50,127 nucleotides of DNA. It comes from Kangiella sp. (lineage in GTDB: Bacteria > Pseudomonadota > Gammaproteobacteria > Enterobacterales > Kangiellaceae). The notes beneath the pieces are model-generated. The model did not search any database. It saw nothing but the letters and a program-made list of their open reading frames with translations, and was not told the DNA's origin. The stretch's first letter is position 1; each line of letters opens with the position of its first letter. The stretch is taken from NCBI GenBank assembly GCA_028284185.1, contig JANQSG010000031.1:1-50127 (forward strand), read 5' to 3'. Positions 35,191 through 45,440 of the stretch are shown piece after piece. The position numbers and the translations under genes were made by a program.

Positions 35191-36206
35191 TAGTCTTGAT
35201 AAATTTTAATAGTTACTTTTCCTTGACTATCAATGCTGGCTCGGTACATGCCCTTAGTATTAAAACTCATCATAATATTACCTTCAGCATCAAGTCCAAT
35301 TACACCACCATCACCGCCCATTTTTTTAAGTTTGTCATGGATCACTAGATCAGCCGCATCCTGGATAGATAATGATTTGTAATCCACTAAAGCACAAATA
35401 TCATGGGTAACTGCGGCGCGGATAAAGTACTCGCCATGCCCCGTAGCCGAGACCCCACAATTCTGATTGGCATAGGTGCCAGCGCCAATAATAGGCGAAT
35501 CACCAACACGGCCATAGCGTTTATTGGTCATACCACCGGTTGAAGTACCAGCACTGATGACGCCATTTTGATCCAAAGCTACTGCGCCAACGGTACCAAA
35601 TTTAAAATTATTGGCTTCATCCGTAGGGATTTGTGCTTGTTCAGCGTCCTTTTTTAAGGCTTTTTGTAGGGATTTCCAACGTCTTTCAGTATAAAAATAT
35701 TGGGGATCAACTTGCTCAATATCATTTGCTTTGGCAAAGTTTTCAGCACCTTTTCCAGCCATCATCACATGCACCGAATTAGTTCTAACTTTGTCCGCTA
35801 ACAAGATGGGGTTTTTAATGGTTTCAACACCAGCAACCGCGCCCGCAGATAGATCCTTACCGACCATAATAGAAGCATCCAGCGAGTTCTTGCCATCATG
35901 GGTAAAAACCGCGCCTTTGCCCGCATTAAATAAAGGTGAATTTTCCATAATGCTGATGGTTTTTTTAATGGCGTCAGTGCTGGAACCTTGCTTGATCAGC
36001 ACCTGATAACCAGCAGTTAGCGCTTCTTTCAGCTTATCCTTATATTGCTGTTCCAGCTCCGGCGTCATGTTCTTTTTCAAAATAGTGCCAGCACCGCCGT
36101 GCAATACAATGGCAACAGGGCTGGTGGCTTTTTTATTTGCTGGTTCTGCGATTGAGGGGGTTATACTAAATAACAGAATTAGGGAAGTGATAATAATGAT
36201 ACGCAT
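35190..36206 (-). CDS. iaaA: Exported isoaspartyl peptidase / plant-type L-asparaginase
   Basis: This 338-aa Ntn-hydrolase removes isoaspartyl residues from dipeptides and hydrolyses L-asparagine. It has HGGAGT near the N-terminus, FNAGKGAVF, LDASIM and the autocleavage/catalytic Thr205 in GTVGAVALD, followed by STGGMTNKRYGRVGDSPIIGAGTYA; all family motifs are intact. Unlike E. coli IaaA it begins with a signal peptide (MRIIIITSLILLFSITPSIA), so it is predicted periplasmic, as in several marine gammaproteobacteria. It heads a four-gene operon. The palindromic Fur box at 36310 lies about 105 bases upstream on the divergent side. Confidence 0.93.
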   Translation of the reverse strand: MRIIIITSLILLFSITPSIAEPANKKATSPVAIVLHGGAGTILKKNMTPELEQQYKDKLKEALTAGYQVLIKQGSSTDAIKKTISIMENSPLFNAGKGAVFTHDGKNSLDASIMVGKDLSAGAVAGVETIKNPILLADKVRTNSVHVMMAGKGAENFAKANDIEQVDPQYFYTERRWKSLQKALKKDAEQAQIPTDEANNFKFGTVGAVALDQNGVISAGTSTGGMTNKRYGRVGDSPIIGAGTYANQNCGVSATGHGEYFIRAAVTHDICALVDYKSLSIQDAADLVIHDKLKKMGGDGGVIGLDAEGNIMMSFNTKGMYRASIDSQGKVTIKIYQD

Positions 36207-36309
36207 AGCTAAATCTAAAATTTTTGGTTAATTATTTCCGCATAGCATAATCAGTCTTTTGATCAATGTCATGATTTCGTTCAAAAAAACTTAAATTAGT
36301 CTTGCATTA

Positions 36310-36340
36310 TTTTTAAATGAGAATTATTCTCATTTAAAAA
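36310..36340. promoter_or_regulatory. Perfect 31-bp palindromic Fur box
   Basis: TGAGAAT-T-ATTCTCA forms the centre of a perfect palindrome of 15-bp arms around a single base. The centre fits the 7-1-7 Fur consensus closely. It lies 18 bases before the 77-aa gene. Confidence 0.85.
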
Positions 36341-36358
36341 TAGGTTAGGAGTATAGAA

Positions 36359-36592
36359 ATGTTACTAACGATTAATGCCTGGTTGGATAAGGATAAACCT
36401 GAGTTATCAGTAATAGATGCCGAAACTGGAAAAGTGGTTGCTAACTGGAGGGGTAAAGCACTGCGAGACTTGTTTACTAATGGTATTTTAACTTATCAAG
36501 AATTGGCTGAAAGCAACAAACTGCGGATCAAACGGCTGGCTAAATTCTTATTGTTGCAACATGCCTGTGAGGAACTGGATAAGGCCAATTAA
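36359..36592 (+). CDS. Small Fur-boxed protein of unknown function
   Basis: The 77-aa protein (starting MLLTINAWLDKDKPELSV) follows the Fur palindrome directly, with AGGAG about 7 bases before the ATG. It has a beta-rich first half (VIDAETGKVVANWRG) and a helical basic second half (LRIKRLAKFLLLQHACEEL), no signal or membrane segment and a single Cys. It is not HemP and I do not recognise the family. Strong iron repression of a tiny cytosolic protein suggests a role in iron sparing, haem or Fe-S handling; this is inference from the operator alone. Confidence 0.75.
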   Translation: MLLTINAWLDKDKPELSVIDAETGKVVANWRGKALRDLFTNGILTYQELAESNKLRIKRLAKFLLLQHACEELDKAN

Positions 36593-36599
36593 GGGTTAA

Positions 36600-37202
36600 T
36601 CAAGCTATTTTGGTGTTATTGACCAGATAGCAGAAAAGTTCGGCGGTTTTCTTTGCATCATACAAAGCCGAATGAGCATCTTTTTGGCTAAAAGCAATAT
36701 GCGCCAACTCACAAGCTTGGGCCAGTACCGTATGCCCCAATACCAATGCAGATAAAGAAGCGGTATCAAAACTGGTAAAAGGGTGAAAAGGATTGCGCTT
36801 GATATTCGAACGTTCTACTGCCGCATTTAAAAAACTTAAATCAAACCAAGCATTGTGTCCGACTAATACACATCGATTGCAGCCTGAAGCTTTTTGTTCA
36901 ATACGCAAGCTTTTAAAGATTTCTTGTAAGGCAAATTTTTCATCCACCGCGCCGCGTAGCGGGTTTTTAATATCAATACCGGTAAAATCTAAGGCTTTTT
37001 GTTCAATATTGGCTCCAGCAAATGGTTCTACATGGTAATGATAGGAATTGGCGACTTCCAGCCGCCCTTGTTTATCAAAACGGGTGGTGACGGCGGCAAT
37101 TTCTAGTAGAGCATCGGTTTTTGCTTCAAAACCGCCAGTCTCAACATCCACGATAACGGGGAAGAAACCGCGAAACCGATCTTTCATTTCAAAAGCTGCC
37201 AC
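36600..37202 (-). CDS. rnt: Ribonuclease T
   Basis: The 200-aa DEDDh exonuclease trims 3' ends of tRNAs and other stable RNAs and turns over tRNA CCA ends. Exo I motif is VDVETGG (Asp19, Glu21), Exo [13 protein letters not shown], Exo [13 protein letters not shown]. The start is GTG at 37202 with AAGGA 6 bases upstream; ATG 37187 is a weaker alternative. Length is near the E. coli enzyme (215 aa). It lies 37 bases downstream of pyrC on the same strand, a linkage seen in several gammaproteobacteria, and converges with the Fur-boxed orphan gene. Confidence 0.95.
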   Translation of the reverse strand: MAAFEMKDRFRGFFPVIVDVETGGFEAKTDALLEIAAVTTRFDKQGRLEVANSYHYHVEPFAGANIEQKALDFTGIDIKNPLRGAVDEKFALQEIFKSLRIEQKASGCNRCVLVGHNAWFDLSFLNAAVERSNIKRNPFHPFTSFDTASLSALVLGHTVLAQACELAHIAFSQKDAHSALYDAKKTAELFCYLVNNTKIA

Positions 37203-37239
37203 TTGATATCCTTAGACTTTATATAGTCACTCTTTAGAA

Positions 37240-38274
37240 TTAGTTTTGAAGTTTCCATTCGACCATTTCATCGGCTCGAAACGGGATCAATGTTTGGTTG
37301 CCAAGATTTAAATGTCGCGGCATTTTCCACTGTTTTTTCACCAGTGTAATGGTTCCCTCATTGCGCGGTAAGCCGTAAAAATCGGGGCCATTAAAACTGG
37401 CAAAGGTTTCCAGTTTATCCAGTGCATTGGCTTTATCGAAAGCTTCGGCATACAGTTCAATTGCGGCATAAGCGGTATAAGCACCAGCACAACCACAAGC
37501 CGATTCTTTTTTATCCTGCGAATGAGGGGCGCTGTCGGTACCGAGGAAAAACTTTTTTGAGCCAGAAGTTGCCGCCTCAATTAAAGCCACTTGATGTTCC
37601 GAGCGTTTTAAAATCGGCAAGCAATAAAGATGCGGACGAATACCGCCGACTAACATATCGTTACGGTTATGCAACAAATGATGGGCGGTAATGGTTGCTG
37701 CTACATTATCAGCTTGGCTTTTCACAAACTCTACCGCCTGTCTGGTGGTGATATGTTCAAGCACTAACTTTAAAGTCGGAAATTTTTCCAATAAAGGCTC
37801 TAAAATAGTTTCAATAAATTCAGCTTCGCGATCAAAAATATCAATATGCGAATCAGTTACTTCACCATGTACTAATAATGGCAAACCCAGCTCTGCCATT
37901 TTTTCAAACACTGGATAGGCGTTTTCGATATTGGTTAAACCTGAATCGGAATTGGTGGTAGCGCCAGCAGGGTAAAGCTTACAGGCGTAGACTTTGTCTG
38001 AAGCTACCGCCTCTTCGATATCTTTTACGCTGGTATTATCTGTGAGATACAGAACCATCAATGGCTCAAGGGAAACACCAGAAGGGGTGTAGCGCTTAAT
38101 CGATTTGTAATAGTCTTCCGCCATTTCAACTGTAGTCACTGGCGGCACTAAATTAGGCATTACAATGGCGCGAGCAAATTGCCGCGCAGCGTCTTGTACT
38201 GTGTGTTGTAAAGCCGCGCCTGAGCGTAAATGAATATGCCAATCGTCAGGTTGGGTAATGGTAATGCTTTGCAT
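37240..38274 (-). CDS. pyrC: Dihydroorotase (class II)
   Basis: The 344-aa zinc amidohydrolase closes carbamoyl-aspartate to dihydroorotate in pyrimidine synthesis. It has DWHIHLR (HxH metal site), the IVMPNLVPP substrate loop, [12 protein letters not shown] (carboxylated Lys), [14 protein letters not shown] and GTDSAPH with the catalytic Asp. Length and motifs match the E. coli type (348 aa). It is probably cotranscribed with rnt and diverges from gloA. Confidence 0.97.
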   Translation of the reverse strand: MQSITITQPDDWHIHLRSGAALQHTVQDAARQFARAIVMPNLVPPVTTVEMAEDYYKSIKRYTPSGVSLEPLMVLYLTDNTSVKDIEEAVASDKVYACKLYPAGATTNSDSGLTNIENAYPVFEKMAELGLPLLVHGEVTDSHIDIFDREAEFIETILEPLLEKFPTLKLVLEHITTRQAVEFVKSQADNVAATITAHHLLHNRNDMLVGGIRPHLYCLPILKRSEHQVALIEAATSGSKKFFLGTDSAPHSQDKKESACGCAGAYTAYAAIELYAEAFDKANALDKLETFASFNGPDFYGLPRNEGTITLVKKQWKMPRHLNLGNQTLIPFRADEMVEWKLQN

Positions 38275-38405
38275 AGTATTAATTTTGATTGCTTAGCCGT
38301 TAGATTCTATTAAGCCCTAATCTAGGTAAACAGTTTTTCAAATGGCAATTGGCAGGCTATTATACGCAAGTCCAATCAATAGTGTAACTGTTTTAAGGTA
38401 AGTCT

Positions 38406-38798
38406 ATGCGAATACTGCACACCATGATCCGGGTTGGTGATCTGGATAAATCCATTAAATTTTATGTCGATGTTTTAGGCATGAAGCTGATCCGCAAGCA
38501 TGATTATGAGTCAGGCCGCTTTACGCTGGCCTTTGTCGGTTATGGGGAAGAAAAGAACTCAACTGTGATTGAGTTGACTCATAACTGGGATATTAAAGAG
38601 TACAATTTAGGCAATGGTTTTGGTCATTTAGCCATAGCAGTGGACGATGTTTATGCCGCTTGTGATAAGATTCGGGCCGCTGGTGGCAAGATCACCCGGG
38701 AACCTGGGCCAATGAAACACGGCTCGACGATTTTAGCCTTTGTAGAAGATCCCGATGGCTATAAAATTGAATTACTGGAAGATAGACATAATCAATAA
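38406..38798 (+). CDS. gloA: Glyoxalase I (lactoylglutathione lyase)
   Basis: The 130-aa enzyme isomerises the methylglyoxal-glutathione adduct to S-lactoylglutathione. The four metal ligands are His5 (LHTMIRV), Glu56 (VIELTHNW), His74 (GFGHLAIAV) and Glu122 (YKIELLE). The short form without extra loops is the Ni-dependent bacterial type. AAGG lies upstream of the ATG. The following membrane-protein gene begins 12 bases after it, so they are probably cotranscribed. Confidence 0.97.
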   Translation: MRILHTMIRVGDLDKSIKFYVDVLGMKLIRKHDYESGRFTLAFVGYGEEKNSTVIELTHNWDIKEYNLGNGFGHLAIAVDDVYAACDKIRAAGGKITREPGPMKHGSTILAFVEDPDGYKIELLEDRHNQ

Positions 38799-38810
38799 TA
38801 GAGAACCAAA

Positions 38811-39209
38811 ATGCCTAAAAGCGCCAAAACCCTATTAACCATTAATTCCATCATTATGATTGGCTTGTTAATTTTAGCCTTCCAGGTTTATATGAACTGG
38901 CAGGCAGAATACTTCTTGGCTTATTTAAGCGCCGCAGTGATTGGTGGCTTGTTTTTATGCCAAATGGTCATTATGTATAGAGGCCGTAAGCTGTGGAATA
39001 TGCTTAGAGCCATTATCTATGTTTTGGCTTTATTGGTAGCCTTGTTTTTTGTGGCTTCGTTGGCAGATCTGTTTACCCTGGTGGGCTTCTTTAAGTGTTT
39101 AGGCTCACTACTGTTAACTTTATACTTAATTGGCTTACGCGGTTATCTTAACTCTAAAGAGTTTTTGGGCTACTTTACTGGCTTGGAACAAACCGAAAGT
39201 GAATCTTAG
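38811..39209 (+). CDS. Four-helix membrane protein of unknown function
   Basis: The 132-aa protein has four hydrophobic segments (about residues 8-26, 34-54, 63-83, 90-110) and a short acidic tail. No conserved catalytic motif is visible and I do not recognise a named family. It starts 12 bases after gloA and is likely in the same transcript. Confidence 0.7.
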   Translation: MPKSAKTLLTINSIIMIGLLILAFQVYMNWQAEYFLAYLSAAVIGGLFLCQMVIMYRGRKLWNMLRAIIYVLALLVALFFVASLADLFTLVGFFKCLGSLLLTLYLIGLRGYLNSKEFLGYFTGLEQTESES

Positions 39210-39532
39210 ATATGTTATTCCCCTATAGACGGGAATCCTCTATGAAAAAATGCATGAGTTAATTTTAAAGCATTACTATTTCTGAGGGCTTGCTATGTTT
39301 TTCTTGTTCATTTTCTCTCTAAAGAGACTTCCTTTGGTCGTTTGCTTGTCCAAAGAAAACGAACCACAAAATTGCCAGGAGCAATTTTGAATGGCGAAGC
39401 CAGCCCGTAGGGTGAAATACAAGGATGTATTTCATAAAAGAAAGGACACCCGATATTTAGGTCGCTGTGCGACTGCCCTCAAAAATACGCCTTATTTAAC
39501 GCACCATGAAAAACAGCACTCGTAGCAAACTA
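39210..39532. repeat. Intergenic region with palindromes and dispersed-repeat-like sequence
   Basis: No gene is seen. It holds a REP-like palindrome at 39217-39236 (ATTCCC...GGGAAT, related to 32836), a tract CTTCCTTTGGTCG at 39329 similar to one at 28301 on the other strand, and two perfect 9-bp hairpins whose loops carry AGGA: 39367-39389 (CAAAATTGC-CAGGA) and 39413-39434 (TGAAATACA-AGGA). This has the look of a genome-wide intergenic repeat; an RNA with GGA loops is the alternative. Confidence 0.55.
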
Positions 39533-40183
39533 TTAAGCTAAAGTCAGCACTTCGCGGACTAACGCATCGGCACCTTTATAAATGTCCGAAACCTTAGCAT
39601 CCAGCATATAACAAGGAGTTGTCACCACCTTATTAGCCGGATCAATCACTACTTCGCCGTGTCTAGTATTGGAATGGCTTGCGCCTAAAGATTCAAGCGC
39701 TTCTGCGACACCAGCATCGTCGCCAATGGTGAGATTTACATTAGGAATTAACTTGGCCAAAATCACTGGCGCAATACATAAGGCACCAATCGGTTTTTTC
39801 GCATCATGCGTAGCACGAACCGTATTTTCCACTTCAGGATTAATGGAACAAGCTGGGCCGTCCACTGCAAAGCTGGAGAGGTTCAAAGCAGCACCAAAGC
39901 CACCAGGCATTACTAAAGCATCAAAATCATTCACATTAAATTCTGCTAGGGATTTAATATCACCACGCGCAATACGCGCTGATTCCACTAACACATTACG
40001 ATTTTCTGAAACCTGTTCGCCGGTTAAATGGTTTTGTACTTTAAACTGCTCTACATCGGGTGCAAAACATTGATAATTAGCACCTTGCTGATCCAAAGCC
40101 AATAAAGTCATGACTGACTCATGAATTTCAGCGCCATCCTGAAAGCCACATCCTGATAAAATTACCGCTATTTTTTTGTTCAT
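39533..40183 (-). CDS. elbB: ElbB, DJ-1/PfpI-type glyoxalase-like protein
   Basis: The 216-aa class I glutamine-amidotransferase-like protein has the nucleophile-elbow Cys136 in GALCIAP and the ElbB-specific N-terminus VILSGCGFQDGAEIHE. E. coli ElbB (GlxIII-related) was named for an effect on isoprenoid synthesis and has weak glyoxalase activity; its real role is unclear. It is soluble, with no signal peptide. It is monocistronic, about 90 bases from the monooxygenase gene on the same strand. Confidence 0.94.
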   Translation of the reverse strand: MNKKIAVILSGCGFQDGAEIHESVMTLLALDQQGANYQCFAPDVEQFKVQNHLTGEQVSENRNVLVESARIARGDIKSLAEFNVNDFDALVMPGGFGAALNLSSFAVDGPACSINPEVENTVRATHDAKKPIGALCIAPVILAKLIPNVNLTIGDDAGVAEALESLGASHSNTRHGEVVIDPANKVVTTPCYMLDAKVSDIYKGADALVREVLTLA

Positions 40184-40272
40184 AACCCAATCTTATACAT
40201 ATTTCATTAGAGTAGCCTAGCGTATCATTTTTGTTGGAGTTTATAAATTCACGCCAACCTATCTTTGGTTTT

Positions 40273-40584
40273 TTACCTTTCTGAAATTGGATCGGTTGGC
40301 GTAAATTCCATATTAGCAATTAATGGTCTGGCTTTAGAGATAATTTCACCGACACCATCATCATTTAGTGAAGCCTGATGTTGATCACGACTGGTCCAGA
40401 CTTCATTGACAAAAATAGTATCAGGGTCTTCGAGTGATTGTTGCACCAGGTAAAGTTTGCAGCCTTTCATTTGGTTTACTTTTTTTGACGCTTCAACTAT
40501 CAGATCCGCAAGCAAGCTACCTTTGCCCTCGATTGCCGTCATGGTGACCGCTAAGCCATGCAGTTCCTCCGCGTTTATATTCAT
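40273..40584 (-). CDS. ABM-domain (YgiN-like) quinol monooxygenase family protein
   Basis: The 103-aa protein matches the antibiotic-biosynthesis monooxygenase fold: an N-terminal beta strand (LAVTMTAIEGKG), a central helix, CKLYLVQQSLEDPDTIFVNEVWTS and DQHQASL. Such small dimers act on quinones or serve as haem-degrading or signalling domains. GGAGG-like sequence precedes the ATG. It points away from thrS, so the region between holds both promoters. Confidence 0.88.
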   Translation of the reverse strand: MNINAEELHGLAVTMTAIEGKGSLLADLIVEASKKVNQMKGCKLYLVQQSLEDPDTIFVNEVWTSRDQHQASLNDDGVGEIISKARPLIANMEFTPTDPISER

Positions 40585-40809
40585 ACTATCCTCAGCTATA
40601 GGTTATGGAAATTTATATCTTTTTTTAATCTTAGCAAAAAGCAGCTGTAAACCAGCAGATTTTTGGCCTAAAAGGGCTAAAAATACCGACGAAATGCAAT
40701 AAAAGCTTGAGTATTAAGACAATTCCGTTTTATGATCCGACTATCTATTGCTCAAGAAGGGGCGGCATTCTTAGTCAGCACCTTTGGCAATCATTACCAA
40801 AACTTTATG

Positions 40810-40829
40810 TAGCCCGTTGGTAGGGGCTA
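40810..40829 (+). promoter_or_regulatory. tRNA-Thr anticodon-like hairpin in the thrS leader
   Basis: A 6-bp stem TAGCCC / GGGCTA closes the loop GTTGGTAG. The loop contains U-GGU-A, the U33-anticodon-A37 arrangement of tRNA-Thr(GGU). It lies 22 bases before the thrS ATG, the position of operator domain 2 in E. coli thrS, where ThrRS represses its own translation. Confidence 0.5.
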
Positions 40830-40851
40830 TTGAGAACAGAGAGAAAAGAAA

Positions 40852-42765
40852 ATGCCAGTCATTACATTACCTGATGGTAGCAAGCGTGAGTTTGATGGCG
40901 CGGTATCGGTTTACGATGTTGCACACAATATTAGCCCTGGTTTAGCCAAAGCTGCTTTGGCGGGGAAAGTCAATGGTGAATTGGTAGATACCAATTTTGT
41001 CATGGACCAGGATTCAAGTTTAGCCATTATTACCGATCGTGATGAAGAAGGTTTGGAAGTTATTCGCCATTCAAGTGCCCATCTGTTGGCGCAAGCGGTT
41101 CAGCGTCTATATAAAGATGTGCAAGTGACTATTGGGCCAGTAATTGACGATGGTTTTTATTATGATTTTGCTACCGAGCATCCTTTTACTGAAGACGATT
41201 TAAAAGCCATTGAAAAGGAAATGGGACGGATCGTCAAAGAGAATATCAAGGTTGAACGTTCAATAATGGATCGCGATGAAGCGATTAAGTTCTTCCGTGA
41301 TATGGGCGAAGAGTACAAGGCAGAAATCATCGAAGATATTCCCGCTGGAGAAGAACTGTCTTTGTACCGTCAGGGTGACTTTATTGATTTATGCCGCGGT
41401 CCTCATGTGCCTTCAACTGCTAAATTAAAAGCCTTTAAACTAATGAAAGTAGCAGGTGCTTATTGGCGCGGTGACTCCAATAATGCCATGCTATCGCGGA
41501 TTTACGGCACGGCCTGGACAAACAAAAAAGATTTAAAGGATTATTTGCACCGGCTGGAAGAAGCGGAAAAGCGCGATCATCGCAAGATCGGTAAAGCACA
41601 AGGATTGTTTCATATCCAGGAAGAAGCGCCGGGTATGATTTTTTGGCACGATAAAGGCTGGACCATTTATAAAACTCTTGAGCAATATATCCGTGATTGT
41701 TTGAAAGATCACGATTATGAAGAAGTGAAAACCCCGCAAATTGTGGATCGTACTCTATGGGAAAAATCGGGTCACTGGGATAAATTCGGCGATGATATGT
41801 TCACCTTGCACTCTGAGCATCGTGAATATGCGATTAAGCCCATGAATTGTCCATGCCATGTGCAGATTTTTAATGTGGGTTTAAAGTCTTATCGCGATTT
41901 GCCGCTACGTATGGCGGAGTTTGGTTCCTGTCATCGTAACGAGCCATCGGGGGCTTTACACGGCATTATGCGCTTGAGAAACTTTGTGCAAGATGATGCC
42001 CATATATTCTGTACTGAATCTCAAATCCAACAAGAAGTGTCCAAATTTATTGAATTGTTGTATGAGGTTTATGCTGATTTTGGTTTTACTGAGGTGATTG
42101 TCAAATTATCGACTCGTCCAGAGCAGCGTGTAGGATCGGATCAAGTTTGGGATAAAGCTGAAACTGCGCTGGCAGAAGCACTCAAAGCTAATAATATTGA
42201 ATTTGAATATCAGCCAGGCGAGGGCGCTTTCTATGGCCCCAAAATTGAATTTACTCTCAATGACTGTCTGGGCCGTCATTGGCAGTGCGGTACCATGCAG
42301 GTGGATTTTTCCATGCCAGGGCGTCTTGGCGCTGAGTATGTGGCGGAAAATGGTGAAAAAGAAGTCCCAGTGATGCTACATAGAGCCATTTTAGGCTCAT
42401 TAGAGCGTTTTATCGGTATTTTAATCGAGGAATATGAAGGTAAATTCCCGGCTTGGCTGGCGCCAACTCAGGCGGTAATAATGAATATTACCGACAAACA
42501 GGCCGAATTTTGCGAAAAAACCGCCGAAACCTTGAAAAATAAAGGATTTAGGGTCAATTTAGACTTGAGAAATGAGAAGATCGGCTTTAAAATTCGCGGT
42601 CAGACTTTGGCACGTGTGCCATATCTCTTGATCGTTGGCGATCGAGAAGTCGAAAATGGTCATGTTGCGGTTAGAACTCGTGAGGGTGAAGACTTGGGCA
42701 GCATGAGCATAGAAGCCTTTGCAGAGCTGCTTGAGAAGGCAGTGGCCGCCAAAGGCCGCAAGTAG
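40852..42765 (+). CDS. thrS: Threonyl-tRNA synthetase
   Basis: The 637-aa class II synthetase charges tRNA-Thr. It has an N-terminal TGS domain ([14 protein letters not shown]), the editing domain with [12 protein letters not shown] and [11 protein letters not shown], motif 2 [19 protein letters not shown] and motif 3 [11 protein letters not shown]. The catalytic zinc ligands are in [10 protein letters not shown], the HIF segment and LHRAILG. The anticodon-binding domain is at the end. It begins the thrS-infC-rpmI-rplT-pheST cluster. A leader hairpin that copies the tRNA-Thr anticodon loop suggests autoregulation as in E. coli. Confidence 0.98.
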   Translation: MPVITLPDGSKREFDGAVSVYDVAHNISPGLAKAALAGKVNGELVDTNFVMDQDSSLAIITDRDEEGLEVIRHSSAHLLAQAVQRLYKDVQVTIGPVIDDGFYYDFATEHPFTEDDLKAIEKEMGRIVKENIKVERSIMDRDEAIKFFRDMGEEYKAEIIEDIPAGEELSLYRQGDFIDLCRGPHVPSTAKLKAFKLMKVAGAYWRGDSNNAMLSRIYGTAWTNKKDLKDYLHRLEEAEKRDHRKIGKAQGLFHIQEEAPGMIFWHDKGWTIYKTLEQYIRDCLKDHDYEEVKTPQIVDRTLWEKSGHWDKFGDDMFTLHSEHREYAIKPMNCPCHVQIFNVGLKSYRDLPLRMAEFGSCHRNEPSGALHGIMRLRNFVQDDAHIFCTESQIQQEVSKFIELLYEVYADFGFTEVIVKLSTRPEQRVGSDQVWDKAETALAEALKANNIEFEYQPGEGAFYGPKIEFTLNDCLGRHWQCGTMQVDFSMPGRLGAEYVAENGEKEVPVMLHRAILGSLERFIGILIEEYEGKFPAWLAPTQAVIMNITDKQAEFCEKTAETLKNKGFRVNLDLRNEKIGFKIRGQTLARVPYLLIVGDREVENGHVAVRTREGEDLGSMSIEAFAELLEKAVAAKGRK

Positions 42766-42821
42766 CGGATAAATAGCGGACGTAAGCAAGGTTAAGTATT
42801 TAATTACAGAGGGTAACTACC

Positions 42822-43364
42822 ATTAGAAAACATGACAAGCGCGGCGGTTTTAAAAACAGACAGCGCATAAATGATGATATTACCGCACGTGAAGTGCGAT
42901 TGATTGACGCCGAAGGTGAAAACGTAGGCGTTGTGGCTTTAGAGGAAGCCTTGCGTTCGGCAGAAGATGCTGGACTGGATCTGGTAGAAATTTCACCAGA
43001 AGCAAAGCCACCAGTATGTAAGGTCATGGATTTTGGTAAATATCTTTTTGAGCAGAAAAAAGCCAAAGCTGCAGCCAAAAAGAAACAAAAAGTAACCCAT
43101 GTAAAAGAAATCAAGTTTCGCCCAGGGACGGACATAGGGGATTATCAGGTAAAACTACGCAACCTGATACGTTTCCTGGAAGACGGGGACAAGGCGAAAA
43201 TCACAGTTCGCTTCCGTGGTCGTGAGATGGCGCATCAAGAGCTCGGAATGGAGTTATTGAAGCGGGTCGAAAAAGACCTGGAAGAGTACGGTACTGTTGA
43301 GAGTCGTCCGTCAATGGAAGGTCGTCAGATGACGATGATGATTGGTCCCAAAAAGAAAAAGTAA
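42822..43364 (+). CDS. infC: Translation initiation factor IF-3 with an ATT start
   Basis: The first ATG or TTG-type start in this frame (TTG 42894) would remove a conserved part of the N-domain. Reading from ATT at 42822 gives [20 protein letters not shown] followed by [11 protein letters not shown], the normal IF-3 N-terminus, and exactly 180 aa, the E. coli length. GAGGG lies 9 bases before it. E. coli infC also uses AUU, and IF-3 rejects such starts, giving autoregulation. The linker KKKQKV and C-domain ([17 protein letters not shown]) are intact. It starts 56 bases after thrS. Confidence 0.96.
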   Translation: MRKHDKRGGFKNRQRINDDITAREVRLIDAEGENVGVVALEEALRSAEDAGLDLVEISPEAKPPVCKVMDFGKYLFEQKKAKAAAKKKQKVTHVKEIKFRPGTDIGDYQVKLRNLIRFLEDGDKAKITVRFRGREMAHQELGMELLKRVEKDLEEYGTVESRPSMEGRQMTMMIGPKKKK

Positions 43365-43383
43365 CTTTTTCGCTATTGCGCTC

Positions 43384-43468
43384 GTGATTAGGGCGTTAAA
43401 TGGCACGAAAAATAGCTCATTTACACTTGTAAAATCGCGATTTTTCACACCATTTGCCTGCTAATCAC
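43384..43468 (+). promoter_or_regulatory. Long imperfect hairpin in the infC-rpmI leader
   Basis: The unusually long 289-base infC-rpmI gap opens with paired arms GTGATTAG/CTAATCAC, AAATGG/CCATTT and GAAAAAT/ATTTTTC, stacked with small internal loops. In E. coli the same interval holds the L20-binding operator that represses rpmI-rplT translation. The rpmI start here also lacks a strong ribosome site, fitting a regulated leader. Confidence 0.5.
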
Positions 43469-43653
43469 TTCGCTCATGACGCGATACAGGGCTTTGCAAA
43501 GAGTTCTTTGAGTTATTTTTTCAATTTAGGTTGGATGGAAAGGGGTTGTAGCCGGAACATCCGTTTTTGTAACTAGTTATGGCTTTTAACGATTGATGAT
43601 CATGAAAGATTAGAGCAATGGCCATAGCAGGTAACTAATGCGAGTATTTAACT

Positions 43654-43851
43654 ATGCCAAAAATGAAAACTGATAGCGGTGCTCAGAAGCGTTTCAAGAA
43701 AACAGCTTCAGGCCGTTACAAGCACAAACAATCGCACTTGCGTCATATCTTGACCAAGAAATCCACTAAGCGTAAGCGTCATTTGCGTCACGGTAAATTG
43801 GTAGATGCTGCCGATACCAAGCAAATCGATCGTATGCTTCCTAACGGTTAA
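43654..43851 (+). CDS. rpmI: 50S ribosomal protein L35
   Basis: The 65-aa, very basic protein has the L35 sequence pattern [20 protein letters not shown] at its N-terminus and [20 protein letters not shown] at its end. It sits between infC and rplT as usual, 17 bases before rplT. Codon use is that of a highly expressed gene. Confidence 0.99.
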   Translation: MPKMKTDSGAQKRFKKTASGRYKHKQSHLRHILTKKSTKRKRHLRHGKLVDAADTKQIDRMLPNG

Positions 43852-43868
43852 TAGTGAGGGTTTAAGAG

Positions 43869-44228
43869 ATGCCAAGAGTAAAACGTGGTGTGACCGCACA
43901 CGCTCGTCACAAGAAAGTATTAAAGCAAGCTAAAGGCTATTACGGTGCTCGTTCACGCGTATATCGTGTAGCGAAACAAGCAGTAATTAAAGCAGGTCAA
44001 TATGCATACCGTGACCGTCGTCAACGCAAGCGTCAATTCCGTGCCTTATGGATTGCGCGTATCAACGCTGAAGCACGTGTAAACGGTTTGTCTTACAGCA
44101 AATTCATCAATGGTTTGAAAAAATCAAACATTGAAGTTGACCGTAAAATGTTAGCTGAATTGGCAGTGTTTGATAAAGTAGCGTTTGCTGCTTTTGCAGA
44201 ACAAGCAAAATCTGCCCTGGAAGCTTAA
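43869..44228 (+). CDS. rplT: 50S ribosomal protein L20
   Basis: The 119-aa basic protein has the family N-terminus [20 protein letters not shown] and C-terminal globular part ([20 protein letters not shown]). L20 is needed for early 50S assembly and in E. coli represses its own operon by binding the rpmI leader. It follows rpmI and is followed by a strong terminator. Confidence 0.99.
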   Translation: MPRVKRGVTAHARHKKVLKQAKGYYGARSRVYRVAKQAVIKAGQYAYRDRRQRKRQFRALWIARINAEARVNGLSYSKFINGLKKSNIEVDRKMLAELAVFDKVAFAAFAEQAKSALEA

Positions 44229-44274
44229 TCCTAATTTAGTTTTAGTTTTTTAATACTGAAATTTAGGTTCTTAT

Positions 44275-44306
44275 AAAAGGAAGGGCAGTAATGTCCTTCC
44301 TTTTTT
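44275..44306 (+). terminator. Terminator/attenuator between rplT and pheS
   Basis: AAAAGGAAGG pairs perfectly with CCTTCCTTTT and a T-run follows. In E. coli this place holds the Phe-rich pheM leader and attenuator; here no ATG lies between rplT and the hairpin, so simple termination is more likely. Confidence 0.88.
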
Positions 44307-44324
44307 ATTTTTGAAAATTGATAA

Positions 44325-45410
<1,086 letters not shown>

Positions 45411-45440
45411 TAGCTATTTAGCTAGAAACTGTTTTGTTAA

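Noticed and set aside
39669-40073. 134-codon frame antisense to elbB
   Set aside because: elbB is intact and conserved; this is a codon-bias shadow.
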